From assembly GCA_012932295.1 (NCBI GenBank), contig JAAONU010000006.1, forward strand, positions 30,034,882 to 30,098,881: a stretch of 64,000 nt of DNA, given 5' to 3'. Below, in pieces: positions 1 to 12,044 of the stretch (position 1 is its first letter; every line of letters starts with the position of its first letter). This DNA is from Cyclina sinensis (Eukaryota; Mollusca; Bivalvia; Venerida; Veneridae). Made by a program: the position numbers and the translations under genes. Below the pieces are notes generated by a model that was given only the letters and a program-made list of their open reading frames with translations, did no database searches and was not told the origin of the DNA.

Positions 1-576
1 TTGAGCTTAAGGAATGGACTATTCAAAGTTTCTTCAGTACGGTGTCAACTGGTAACATCTGCTTTTATTTTCTGTTATCTTGCTGATATAGAAGAAATAG
101 TCTTGTAGGCTTACCAAGTAAGATAGCAAGATATGAAAATGTGCAGAAATACGCCAGCAGTAAAGTTGACTTTGTGTTTGGGACTGGCCTGTACATGCAC
201 CTGGTGAGATGGAATTGCAAATGCCTACAAATATCCTAGGCTACAAAAACGAAATTGTCATTGCCACAGATAAACAATTAAACGGGCTTATCAATGACGT
301 AAATTTAAAACCAGTCCATCCTTAAGTCAGTCACACTGTATCTGGAACACCAATGAGGCATGGACCGTGGTTGCCACCACCAATAGTTTCAAAACCGCCA
401 ACAACAACAGTTACAACAGAACTAACACATGAAGACACAAAATATGCACTAATGCATTGTTGGCTTAGCACCTATTGCTGTATATTAATTCACTTAATGT
501 ACTCCCTTGCTGCAGCATACAACAGACCTGCAACCACAACAAGTAATGTCAAGGTATGATCCACAAACCAGCTTAG
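1..576. other. Unassigned sequence at the window edge
   Basis: A plus-strand frame at 353-559 (68 codons, Thr/Pro-rich start, hydrophobic middle) is open but has no recognisable domain. It may be part of the Polinton-type relic that follows. Nothing else is identifiable in 1-352. Confidence 0.3.
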
Positions 577-1391
577 TTAACCTGTAGTAGTCAGTAACCA
601 TGAGTCAATGCTTCCAATACCCGGTAAGGCTGCTGCAGCTTTACCAGTAAGGTCTGCAAGTAATTCACCAAGATTGCCAAGTTGCTCCTCAACCCAATTC
701 TTTATGCCTTCAGATTTGCCTGTTCCACATGATGTCCCACCTGGTGTCCCACTTTTACTTGGAAGAAAAGTTTCAAGCAAAACACCAACTACAAAATACA
801 ATGGTAATCCCTTGCTCCTTGAACAGTGTTCTTAATTTTTCTTTTAATTTAGTGTTTTCATTCAAAACTTTGTTTATAGTTCCATGTATTTCTGTTTACC
901 TGTCTTTGCAGAGCTACTTTATTATCACTTGCTGCTTCCAGTCTAACTGTTCTCTCCAATTCTAAATACTTGAGTCTGTCATTGATTTGCTTTTGTTGAA
1001 ATTTATCATCACCTGCTTGTTGTAATTTTTGTTTTTCTTTATCCATATTTTGATCAATGTCTGTCAGTTTTGTTAAATTATTAGCGAATTTACCTTTTAT
1101 ACTTCGAAGTGCTTTATCAAGTCCTTGTATGGTATGTCTCGCAAAGTAAGCCCTTCCGTTATCCACATACCTGATTTCATTACCACTAATTCTTAAAGTT
1201 GTCTTTTTGTCGCAAACTCTACCAAGATTCTGAACCACCAATGCATTTGCATCGGTTTTGCTGTTTAGCTCTACGGTGAATGCAAAACGAACAGTTGCAG
1301 GAACAATTACATTATTATTTGATAAATTTGGAAATCTTACAAGCAGTTGTTGATTTTCGTCGATAGAAATTGGGTTATTAGTTATAACCAC
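577..1391 (-). pseudogene. Capsid-like ORF fragments of a Polinton/adintovirus-type relic (minus-strand part)
   Basis: The open frame 858-1391 (177 codons) has two parts. The first about 85 residues resemble the N-terminal part of the capsid-like protein carried by Polinton/adintovirus-type elements, annotated in many metazoan genomes as F54H12.2-like (recognised from memory, not searched). The rest is a Lys/Gln-rich stretch likely to form a coiled coil and does not look like the same protein. A second small frame at 577-801 has a hydrophobic, Ala/Gly-rich end. The matching C-terminal capsid part lies on the opposite strand at about 2.1-2.8 kb, so the element is rearranged and non-functional as it stands. 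Confidence 0.45.
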
Positions 1392-1516
1392 TGTGTGTCA
1401 GATGCCTTTGATACCTCGGGGCTCTCTTAGTTTTCTTTAAGGGTTTAGTCTATTACCGTAAAGTGATGACATTTTTTTCTAAAAGAAATATTATATTTTC
1501 AAAAGTAAAATAAAAA

Positions 1517-2765
1517 ATGGCTGAAGGCAGATATGATTCTGATAATCCTACGTATGTACTAGATAAAGATGAGCTACCAAAGGTACCTGCGGAATCTGTT
1601 CAGGAAGATATTATGAATCACAGTAAAAACATTTGAAAAGCAAAAGGAGCACTTAAGGAACAATACCTTTTATATCAGAAGAAATGTCTTATTACGGCTT
1701 TTTATGAAGAAGTATTTGAACGATAAGCACTGGATTACAGACAGTTCAGTTCATTATATCAGAAGATGGCAAAATATTATTCTGGGTTGTTGACGAAAGA
1801 TCCGTTAGAATAACAGCCCAAAAAGGTTCAGCGTAGTTTATTTCTGTTGGTTTTCTAGTGAAAGAAATTGGTAGTGGGGGTACAATAAAAATAAGACAAA
1901 GTTTGAATTTACCTGACTATACAAGCAGATTGAAGCTGTCACAAACAGCCAGGAAAGTCTTAGAAGCCAGAAGAGATAATTCGCCATCAACAGACGAAAT
2001 GCCACTTCAAGATTTGTCAAGCCCTGATCAAGTGCAAGATTTGACAATTACAGCAGGTGAAGCTGAAACTGTACTGAAGTCTCTAATGGAGTGGGATGCG
2101 GATGCAAAAGATTATACTCTGATCTGTGGAAACCATCAGGTGAGAGACAAAACATGCCTTGTCAATGTATAACAACAAAGAATATGTTAAAGCACCGGGT
2201 TGGGGCGGGGATACCTCATCAAACAAGGAAAAAAAGCCATCGCCTGCGTATGATAACAGATTGCGTATTCCCATGGACTTCGAACTACTAGACAGTTACA
2301 TGCCCTTTTACCAAAGTGGACTTGTAGACAGACTGGATTATGAGCTCACATTCAAGGAATATCTTAAGGTTATTCATACAACAGACAATGATGCAACATA
2401 TACTATAAAAACATCAGCATTGAGTTTGAAATTGTGAGCCACAGTTTGGAAGGATGATCAGACAGTAGTACAGCGGGAAGATGGCAATACTGAATGACCG
2501 ACTGAGACACAGAAAAAAATGTAAAAAAAAAACAAATCAGAGACACTTTGGAACACCAATCTCAATGTCCCACGAAGAAGGTATTCTAATGATTTTTGAA
2601 GACCCCGACCGCACAGACAAAGAAGTGTGCTACAACTCAAAGATTGAAAAGGTAGAAATAACTATCAAAAGTGTACCAAATCACTTTTTCAGTAAAGCTA
2701 TGCAGGCATACCACAAAAATACTTTTCATCCGACGCAAAGAGAGATGACATTGTTGACCGTGTAA
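1517..2765 (+). pseudogene. Broken ORFs of the same Polinton-type relic (plus-strand part)
   Basis: An ATG at 1517 opens a frame that stops at about 1634. Further pieces follow after stop codons. 1858-2100 is open and acidic, and from about 2110 the reading resembles the middle and C-terminal part of a capsid-like protein, running through 2159-2437 and then 2481-2765 in other frames. At least two frameshifts (around 2.1-2.18 kb and 2.43-2.48 kb) and several stops interrupt it. I read this as an old, inactivated copy. The family assignment is from memory and moderate. Confidence 0.45.
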
Positions 2766-2858
2766 AACTAGGTCTCAGCTCTACGACAATTAGTAACTAG
2801 ATGTTTTTTGTGTGTCCCCGCATGCAAAATGGCGGGAAACGGGCTTAATTTCGTTTTC

Positions 2859-3478
2859 TTAGCGAATTTCTGCTGCAAGATGGCCATACATACTTTCCCG
2901 TAGTGAGTTGCCAGGTTGGCCTACATATTGAATGTTGCATATATTACAAGTGATGAGGTCTATGACGCATTTGCGTTTGCATGTGTAACTATCGTTGATA
3001 TTATATTTTTCACCAGTCGGTGTGTATTCGAAACTTTTAAATGGGTCAAGTAGTTTACAAGTTATGTATTGTTGTCAAAATGGGTGACTGCCTATGGTTG
3101 TTTAGATTCTTATCATGTCTGAACTAACCAGAATTGTTCTTGTATTTGCTGCTGTTCTTTGGACCACGATAAGTTAAGTGTTTTTATGAATCTGGTGGTT
3201 GGGTCGTGGTGCAGGATTTCCTCAAATTTTTTAAGTATTATTTTTACTGGGGGTTCGATTGGGTTGTATATGTGTATAAAAGGGATCGTAATGATTTGAC
3301 TATTTTCAGCAACGTTTAGTGCCTGTGCTAAAAATTTTGCTCTGTCAAGTAGTGCTGACTTTTCTATGGCTCTTTTGACGAGATCAACTGTAAACCTTCT
3401 CCCTGACAAATTTCGTTTTAATTTTTCTATGCTTTCTGTGTAAGAATTCTTGTTGCTACTGTTCCGGCGGATTTTCAC
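2859..3478 (-). pseudogene. Penelope-like retroelement relic: end of RT region and GIY-YIG nuclease
   Basis: On the minus strand 3478-3113 reads as a 121-residue segment with the pattern IPFIHIYNPIEPPVKIILKK. It resembles the linker between the reverse transcriptase and the nuclease in Penelope-like elements. In a shifted frame, about 3085-2859 reads TPTGEKYNI, a Cys-containing stretch CKRKC, then LITCNICNIQYVGQPGNSLR and H further on. This is the GIY-YIG (URI-type) nuclease layout with the YVG core and a following R and H. It ends at a TAA at 2859-2861. The frame break between the parts marks it as dead. The upstream polymerase core is absent. Confidence 0.7.
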
Positions 3479-4151
3479 GGCTTGGCTGTACGGGATGCTT
3501 GTTTTTTGTTTTTATTTTTTTTATTTATTTATTTTTTTTTTGATGTTGCGGATGAAACGAGGAGTAATGTAGGTACATATGGAAAAAAGGAAACATGGAA
3601 TGTGCTATGTTAAGATCTATGGTTGATTCATATGAGCCATGTAAAATTAAACCTGTAAAAAACTCTGTTTATTGCAAATGTGGCATAACTACATAATGAA
3701 ACATTGAAATGTAAATGTGGTAAAGGCACCACTGCACATATATATCAAATATCAATTATGCAGCTGAGGTTTGATTAAAGCATAGATATATATATATATA
3801 TAGAAAGAATAAAGCTGGAGACAAGAGATTGCAAGATAGACATAGAAGCAATATCTATCTAGAGTTGTTTTCAATCCTGTAAAACTCCAATTTAAAATGT
3901 CTTATTCTTTCTTCTTAAGATGAAACTAGAATAAACATTTTGCAATCATTTTCAACATAATGGTCCAAAAAATCCTAAACTAGTAAAATCTGATTAAAAC
4001 AGTGTTTCGCAGTCTATTTAGCTACTTTGTTTTTAATCTCGTTTGAGTAAATTTGAATAAAAAACTATTTTTGGTAATGTTTTTTGCCTGTTGGTCAAAA
4101 ATCCTTATTTATTATAGTACTGCTAAACTGATAAGGTCTGTTTATTTCCAG
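3479..4151. other. Non-coding stretch with low-complexity DNA
   Basis: A T-rich run near 3505-3541 and a short TA repeat at about 3785-3802 are visible. No gene or recognisable element was seen otherwise. Confidence 0.5.
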
Positions 4152-6983
4152 GTGACATCCAAGCAGGAGGTATAGGCAGTGTTGTGGGTGGTTGCTCTAC
4201 TCAATCTTCGTATGTTTTCTGATAATGACAAAGCTAAAAAGCTGATTTCTGTATATATTTTCAGCTGATGACCAGACTGTTGGTATAGATGTGGTGGCTG
4301 GCTACTTTATACTTTCTCTATACTGCTGATTGTGGTGTCTCTACCATTGTAGCTCGTCTTCTGCATCAAGGTAAGAAAATCCTTTCAAAATAATATTGAT
4401 GGTATTCTTAAACAATGCTTAGCTTAGCTAAGTCATTGAAAGAATGAAAACAAGAAGAATAAATACTTTCTTATAATATGATGAAGGCATGTATCGTTCA
4501 TTTGTCTTTTTGTATTGTATCCCTTAAATTCAAACTGCTTGCACCTTTAGCAATTTATATAAAACATTGATAAATAACATTTACTTACTTAACCTGAGAT
4601 TGATAAAATCATGCCTGCTGGGCCAGTAATGGCCCACTTGGTGACACTTGTATTTATAGAAATATAGGAAAATACTACAATCTTTGAAACCACTAGGATT
4701 GACTAGAGATTTCATATTTTGCATTTTGTGGTTGACCTTCACAAAGCCTGCTTAAGCAGTCTAAGAGTTCTTGTTCTCTCTGCCACAGGGGTATTTTGTT
4801 TTATGAAAATATTATATTTAAAAGTACTAAGCAATGTCTGAATCCAGAGATGAAAGTTTTCATATTTTGCAGGAAGCATAATTATGCTCAAGAAGATTTC
4901 AAGTGATCGCTCTGTGTCTGGAGTGCATTGTGCAATTTGCTTCCTGTGTCATCTATTTTACCTTTAAACAACATCTCCACTTAAACTACAAGCTTTAAGA
5001 TGATAACACTTGGCAGGGATGTTCCTTGCATGAGGTTCTACTATAGTTGTCCAGAGAATTAATTCAATCAAGAATTCTGATTGCTATGGTAACAGAAAGG
5101 AAAAAATATTGTTTATTATGCACTGAAAACGTTTAACGAAATTTCGTATTTTTCATTTATTTTAGTTTTCTCCTGCAGGTATGTCAGACCTAAATCTTAT
5201 AAATATCTTGGCCTGCACATTGATTCCAAAAACATGGTCACCAGCTCAAAACAAAAGCAAACAAAAAAGACAGCATTTTTACATTAGAGTGAAACACTTG
5301 TTATCCTACAGTATAGTGTTTTACTTTTCATGGCATGTAATGTTAGCACATGATTATTCTTTTTCTTCTTCTCATGGCCTAGGCCTTAACCTTCTTTTCA
5401 TGATAACAGTGACACTCGAGTGTATTGTATATAGACTTTAAAATAAAGGTCTAAAATTCAATATTTTGAATCATCCGTCATTTGATTGGTTGGTGCTGTA
5501 CTATTGGCTTATCAGCATAATCCAGTTTGCAACACTTTATTGTGATCTAGTGAGTTTTAAGTATGAATGGAAAATACACATTTGTTTTGTTGAAATGCGC
5601 CGCTTAAGAAGAATAATACTATTTCCACAGTAAGTTTGATATGTCGTTTTGTTAACGCAAGGATGTGCATAAACCTAATATTGATTCAGTATGAGTCTGT
5701 CCTCAAGTTCACAGAGCTAACATGTTAGCACACTATATTATATACTAGTTCAATCAACCTGCTCTGCATATTGCAAATAAACTATTTCTTTATATTTACA
5801 GGTTGTTCAGGAATATGAGAGAGCTGTTATATTTAGACTGGTTCTATTGCCCTCAGGAGGGGCCAAGGGGCCAGGTAAGGTAGATCATGATGAAAGTTAA
5901 GTTGTATATACTTCCTCTTTAGAGCAATTTCTGAATAAGGCAATTATTGCGGTTCAAATCAAAAGAGTAACAGAAAGAATAACTAGTAGCAAACTTTTAA
6001 ACAATAACAACAATTTATTCTAAAACAAATTACTGAAGTATTAAAGTATAATTACATAAAGTCACATTGTCAAAGAAAATGTTTTTTACAGTATCTGGAT
6101 TTACTGTAGTGCTAAAATAAATAAATAACCCCGGTAAGTGTTAAATGTCTTAAACTGTTAATCAACGTTGAATTATTTTCCACAAAAGTCCAAAGTAACT
6201 TGTAGTAGAATAATCCCACAAATTGTTAAAAAGTTGAATTTATTCCTCACACAGTATAATGAAGAATATTTCCAAATATATCTGTCACTGATTTTATGAC
6301 CAAAGTTACCTAAAGATACCGCTTCAAGAAGCTCTCTGACTTTTATATACACAAAGAAAATACCAGAAGAAATATAATCTAGACTATTCTTGGATAATCA
6401 AAATAAATTTCCATTGTTCTATATATAGCCACATTAAGACGTTTGTAGAAATTTCTAGTAGTCTCCACCACTCAGATAGAGCTAGGTTAATGATTAGTTC
6501 TAAAAGTAGAACTATAAACACGCTATTATAATACATATACATAACACAAGCATAATTGGATAGATCATGTTTTTCAAAATAGTTTTTAGTACAATTAAAG
6601 TGTCAAGCTTGGATTGTTTGTATGATACTTATAAACATCTGATAAATAAAATACTGAAGTATAAGAATGAACAAATATAAAAACCGCTTTCATACATTAA
6701 CCATGTCTAAAATTATTCCTCAAAAGTAAAGGTTGAGTGTTACTTTATATTACAAATTAAGCAAATATTATTGATTGTATTTAAGAAGAATAAGGGTGAA
6801 TATATTGATTGTATTACCATGTTAAGCTGATCCATTTTCAAAATCAATATGTTTTTATACCATGAAAAGCTGATTTTTTTTTCAAATCATTGTTTCAGGT
6901 ATATTTTTTTTATAATTCCGTGTATTGAGAGCTATACGTAGATAGATCTGAGAACAGTATCATTTGATGTTTTGCCATAAAAG
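4152..6983 (+). pseudogene. Stomatin-family (band 7) pseudogene keeping its introns
   Basis: Three exon-like blocks match the stomatin N-terminal order. Exon A, 4265-4370, reads TVGID, then after a frame change CGGWLLYTFSILLIVVSLPL, a stop, and LVFCIK (the membrane hairpin), with donor GTAAGA. Exon B, 5802-5874, reads VVQEYERAVIFRL and on to GGAKGP, with acceptor ACAG and donor GTAAGG. Exon C, 6899-6983, reads FIIPCIESYT, stop, IDLRTVSFDV, stop, with acceptor TTTCAG and donor GTAAAG. Phases between A, B and C agree with the real gene, so this is a duplicated, not retrotransposed, copy. Breaks: a +1 shift and TAG in A, an 8-T run shift plus TAG (6939) and TAA (6978) in C. A possible earlier exon is 4152-4209. 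The following band 7 exons were not found. Confidence 0.8.
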
Positions 6984-9233
6984 GTAAAGCTGAGTGTTAA
7001 GGGAAGAATATTAACAAAATAACATACATACCATTAGTCATAAGTGCATTTTGGTTTTGCAATGATGTCAAACCAGCGTGCCTTTAACGACTGTTATTAC
7101 ATATATGCAAAGTGTTACACTAAACCTTGTTTTGCGGACATAGATTTTTCAACAGTTATGATATAATCAATTATTTTTACCATTACTCTATTCCTTGTTT
7201 TTGTCCATAATGATTATAGACTCATTTCAAAGCTGGGACTAAATCAGTTTATTTGAAAAAAATATCCAATTCAGCTATATATCATCTTCTGACTTACCAC
7301 TGTAGGCTTTCTGATTCTATCTGTCATTGTTTAGAAAACATTTAATTTAGTTAAAGATTATTTAGTCACAATTCACCTGAGAGTGAGTAGCACATTTTCT
7401 TTCTTTAAAGTAACTTGTTCACATGTTGGTCACTGACTTAGAATTTGGTTTTAACTATCTCTGTGAACTATATCTACCAATACCCAACTACAAACTCATT
7501 GTCACCCAAAGCAACAGTTCATGATAGTAAAAAAATGAACAGTTTATCCATCATAGGCTATAGCATTACGAATGGTATAAAACTGATATTTAGAATTTCT
7601 GTTTTTGTTTACCGATCATATTCACTCTTCATGCATGCCCTCACATTGTCAAAGTTTTGCCATAATATTGAAAATGAAAGTATATCAGCTGATCCGTTAC
7701 AAAAATATATAAAGTCCACTAAGGACTTCAGTTTGTTTTTACAATAATTTGGTATATTCACTGAAATGCTAAGTTTGAGGTTGTTCAACAACTTAAAGAT
7801 TTAAAGATTTTTATCAAACACTGCTTCGAAATAAATTTGAAAAGCCTTATATACATACCTTTAGGGAGAGGCTTTTCGGTAAAGCAATTGATTGGACCTC
7901 ATTTTACTTTATTTCAAATAAAGTAATAGTAGAAAACAAAGTGAAAGAATTTAGATTCCAAAACAATTCATAACATTATTGCAACTAATGAAAATTTGTT
8001 TAAGATGGAAACATTTAAATTCTCCTTTATGCATATTTTTCTGCCAATATGAAGATTACCATCACTTTTTCATAGAACATACATGAGTTAAATCTCTTTG
8101 GCAGATAATCTTCAGTTTTAAAAAAAATGTAGGTTTTCAATTAGAATTAATTGCTTAGAGCGTATTGTTATTGGTTATAAAATATCGATGAAAGATTACC
8201 AGCAAGTAAATATTCTGTTAAGTGAAACAGGTTCGTGTATATATAGATCATACTTTTTAAGAGAGAGGAGAACTGAACATTATAATGTTGAAAAACTGTT
8301 ATATGCAGATTTATATATTTTATGTAAATACTTCGAAAGTAAAAGAGAAAAATGTATGTTTATGCATTTACAACAGACAATATGAGATTTGTTATACTAT
8401 GTAAAACATATGATGTCAGTAACCATGCAATATGTTACCTTACTTTATTCTATTATTGCGACAGGCATTATTTAGTATACTGCTGTTATTGTTTTTATAT
8501 GTCAAATTATGAAAAATAATTAAATAAAAAGATAGTCGGAAAAAAAAAAAAGAATCATATCAATTCCTTCAATTGCTTTTTAGATATGCTCTAGAATAGC
8601 ATAATTTCATCATAAAACTAATGGAGATAATCCAGAAATGAACCAATAGTAGAGTTATTGTTCAAATTCCTTGTCACTAAAGTGTGACCTCAAGTATGTT
8701 CTCAGTTGTGACGTACAGATATGACGGGAGACACCATGGTCATTTGATAGTTTAATAAGAGCATCGTATGCGGTACCAATGCTCGTTAATGGCAACGACT
8801 TAATAAGATTAATTTCAAGAGTGTTCTGGTGCTATTCAATAATTGCTGTTATGGACTTCACTTAAAATGAATAACATTGTGATTGTGAATGTTCAAGTTA
8901 TTAGTATTTATACAAAAATTTAATTGTTTTCCATGTGATAAAGAAATATAACTCAAGAAGCACTGCTCACTAAGTTATGTCTCTTGTGGTACATATGTGC
9001 CTTGTCACCAGTACCAAGTATGTTGTCCCCAGTAGCAAGTATGTTAAGAATGAACACAAAATTTTTGATAGTTTTCAAAATTTCTATATCAATACACAAT
9101 TTCAACAATTATTTCAAACATTTCCAAACAAATTGAAACCAAAACTCTAAACCTTTATCTCATAACCTAACACCTGATTCGTTTCTGCAGCAAGTGCAAT
9201 TATAAGTAATACAATAACATATATTAATGACAA
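6984..9233. other. Non-coding interval after the stomatin relic
   Basis: Short open frames at 7445-7747 and 8188-8385 show no domain or conserved pattern and look like chance frames in AT-rich DNA. I found no later stomatin exon and no RNA gene here. Confidence 0.5.
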
Positions 9234-9453
9234 AAGGGTGCCTTTGATAGCTTACATAGAAATAATTACACTAACAAACATAAACCACAGAACTAAATAT
9301 TTTAAGAAAACCCCTTCATACAATGGGTTTTAAACAATGATCATAAGGATGCCTATGATAGCTTACATAGAAATAATTACACTAACAAACTTAAACCACA
9401 GAACTAAATAATTAAAGAAAAATCTTTCATACAATGGGTTTTAAACAATGATG
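9234..9453 (+). repeat. Tandem duplication, unit about 110 bp, two copies
   Basis: Two adjacent copies begin with (aag)ggtgcctttgatagctta and ggatgcctatgatagctta. They run through the shared stretches aattacactaacaaac and catacaatgggttttaaac. The copies differ by scattered substitutions. There is no coding content. Confidence 0.85.
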
Positions 9454-9559
9454 GAATTAAACAACAAGGGAACCATGTTGGCACTTACTACACATCTGAT
9501 TTTAAATAGCAGGGGTCCTTTGGTTTTATGTAAACTGACATAGGTAAAAACTTAAACAT

Positions 9560-9830
9560 CTTCTTGTCAGAAACAAAAAGGCCATGAGTTTAGATATCTG
9601 GTATTTAAAGCCAGCCGCGTCCATTCTCCTAAAAACTGCTCTCCAAAAGCCAGCGACATTGGTCTGCGTTTTCGACTCTGCGTTCCATAGTTGCGAGTCC
9701 GAGCCCCTCAAAGCAGCTGAAACGAAAATATTAATGCTTAGAAACATGAAAACAATAAAGAGAAGAAAAAAATATCCAAACCTTTGTCAGGATTCGAACC
9801 CGTTACCAATGCCATAATGCTCTATGTAGT
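9560..9830 (-). repeat. tRNA-headed dispersed repeat, partial copy
   Basis: On the minus strand a box-B-like ACGGGTTCGAATCCTG near 9787-9802 is followed by a segment shared with copies at 10.3-10.6 kb and 12.36-12.47 kb. The shared segment includes GGGGCTCGGACTCGCAACTA and CCAATGTCGCTGGCTTTTGG. The copy ends in unique sequence near 9560. It belongs to a SINE-like or composite repeat family with a tRNA-derived end. Confidence 0.7.
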
Positions 9831-9889
9831 AATAACAGTGTAAAATAGACGAAAATGCGCCTTTTTTGTCCTTTTTCGCTGTTTGAACA

Positions 9890-11190
9890 GCTACGGCCAG
9901 CTACGGGCTAGTGGGATACACCGCTGCAAAGCCAGTTTGCCTTGCTAGCAAACAGTACTAGTCTCGGACCAGGCAAATGCACTAGTGCCGAGTTCGGGCC
10001 TCTCAAATCTCGAAGAAAAACACCTTCCCTCAGATAGTTTTCTCAGACGTATTTACACTAGTTCGTCACACAGACACTCCCATGGCTCTGGCACTACGCC
10101 TCCAGACACGTGGCAATCGGTTCGAGAAACCAAGCCACAGTCCTCTGCAGCTCGACTGGGCCCGCTACACTTCCTAAAACACATTGAAGGCTTTACCGAC
10201 GTACGTGTGAACGCCGTAGCTCAGTGATGCGACCCAACTAAGGCGAGTGTGATACACATCTGGCTAGCGAATGCCTCAACTCTGAGACCTAGATCGCTTA
10301 CCACTGGGAACCGCTCTCCAAAAAGCAGCAACATTGGTCCCCGTTCTCGTCTCTGCGTTCCATAGTTGCGAGTCCAAGCCCCTCAAAGCACATGAAACGA
10401 CAAGACTAATGGGCACAAAACGCGCATTTTCTTCCATTTTACGCTTGAATTAATATACTAGTGTAGAGCATATAGCAGTGGTCACGGGTTCGAGACCCTG
10501 CAAAGGTGTGAACATTTGTTTACTTCTCCTATTTGTCTTTATGTTTCTAAGCATAAGGCTTGTCGTTTCAGGGGCTTTGAGGGGCTCGGACTCGCAACTA
10601 TGGAACGCAGAGTCTATAACGCGGACCAATGTCGCTGGCTTTTGGAGAGCCGTTTTCAGAAGAATGGGCGCGGCTGGCTTCCCAGTGTAAGCGACTGATG
10701 TCTCAAGGGTGCATCATTTGCTAGCCAGATGTGCCAGCTACACGAAGGTGTATCAAACTCGCCTTAGTTTTGTCGCATCGCTGACCTACAATGTGCACAC
10801 GTACGACGGTGTATGTCTTCTGTGCGTATAAAGAAGTGGATCGGGCACGGGAATGTAGCCCGGTCGAGCCGTAGCGGAACCCGGGGCTGTGTTTTTTGAT
10901 CGTGGCTGGGTTTCAAACCGATTGCCGCATGTTTGGAGTCTGGTGCCGGAGTCATGGGGGTGTCTGTTTGACGAAGTAGTGTAAATACGTATGTAAAACG
11001 AATCTGCGCGCTGTTTTTCTCAAGGTTTGAGAGGCTTGGGTTCGGCACTGGTACAATGCAATTGGGCCGAGACAAGTACCATTTGCTAGCCAGGCTAACA
11101 GGCGTTCCAGTGCGGCATTGCACTGGCCTGTAGCTGCTCCAGAGCGTGACAAATTGGGCACAAACGCATTTTCTTCTATTTTACGCTGTA
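9890..11190. repeat. Large imperfect palindrome of the same tRNA-headed repeat
   Basis: The left arm (about 10410 back to 9890) and right arm (about 10545 to 11160) read the same outward from the centre. Shared landmarks, in order, are GGGCTTGGACTCGCAACTAT / GGGCTCGGACTCGCAACTAT, CTCGCCTTAGTT, CGAACCGATTGCC / CAAACCGATTGCC, GTGTAAATACGT, and a TTTGAGAGGC block. The centre, 10411-10544, carries a box-B-like GGGTTCGAGACCC at about 10485. Arms are about 500-600 bp and visibly richer in G+C than the flanks. Open frames inside (9985-10227, 10478-10698, 10764-11161) are by-products. Confidence 0.8.
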
Positions 11191-11194
11191 ATTA

Positions 11195-12035
11195 CTACAC
11201 TCAACAAAAGAAATTAAGGGTCAAGGACTTTTGACAGCAGTTCTTAAAGACATACCTTTTTTACTTGCTGAAGGTTATATCCAGCGAAAATTCATTATAT
11301 CTGTGACCAATATAAACTAAAAGTAACATGTGTTTCTCAAACACAGTAGCACGATTAATCCTCAAAGACAATCCCTATCAATTTTAAAGTGTTTGAGACT
11401 TGGTGGTGGGGTTAACACAATGGCTTATCATAAGAAATATGGAAACCAGTAAAATTTTAGAAACGGGTATGAGCTTTTCGTGCTCGGATAACCTCTTTGA
11501 CACGGGTCTGGAAGCTGCGTATGAGCTTTTTGATGTCCTTTTGTGGTATGAGACCCTATTCCTCAGTAAGGGCAGCAGCCGGCTCATTTCTGGTTGACGG
11601 CTGACGTTGTCGTGCGGAAACACGGCGCTTCAGCATGTCCCAGGCATGTACTGTTGGGTTTATGTCTGGAGACTAAGTTGGCCATTTCATAGTTCAACAT
11701 ATTGGTCGTTAAAGTACTGATTGATGATTCTCGTACTGTGAGCTGTAGCATTGTCGTCCATTAACACGAATTCCTGGCCGCTTGCACCAGCATATGGAAT
11801 GACGTCAATATAACGTCTAGCAGTAACTGTGCCGTTAACACGTGAAGGTCTGTGCGCCCGTCGTAAAAAGTGCCCGCCCAAACAATAACTTGTTCGTATA
11901 TGCAACTTTCGTATATGCAACACTCGCTGAAGCGCTCATTTCGCTGACGCCATACACGCCCACGTCCATCATGGAAGTCCAGGCAAAATTTGGACACGTC
12001 GATGAATAGCACATTACAAAAGTGCTTGAGTTGCC
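11195..12035 (-). mobile_element. Tc1/mariner-type DNA transposon relic, dead transposase
   Basis: Minus-strand frames give the catalytic half of a Tc1-like transposase in pieces. FIDVSKFCLDFHDGRG has the first Asp at about 12000. GQEFVLMDDNATAH has the second Asp at about 11755. NPTVHAWDMLKRR follows about 34 codons later. The residue expected to be the catalytic Glu is Val (GTA at 11649-11651), and there is a frameshift between the second Asp and this block. An internal duplication (CIYESCIYE) is also seen. The N-terminal DNA-binding part is missing, replaced by a tRNA-like repeat at 12049. ACTCAACAAAAGAAATTAAG at 11198-11217 could be one terminal repeat; the other end was not found. Confidence 0.8.
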
Positions 12036-12044
12036 AATTAACGT

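Noticed and set aside
5181..5441. 86-codon plus-strand frame after an acceptor-like CTGCAG
   Set aside because: Lies in the intron between stomatin relic exons and shows no band 7 similarity.
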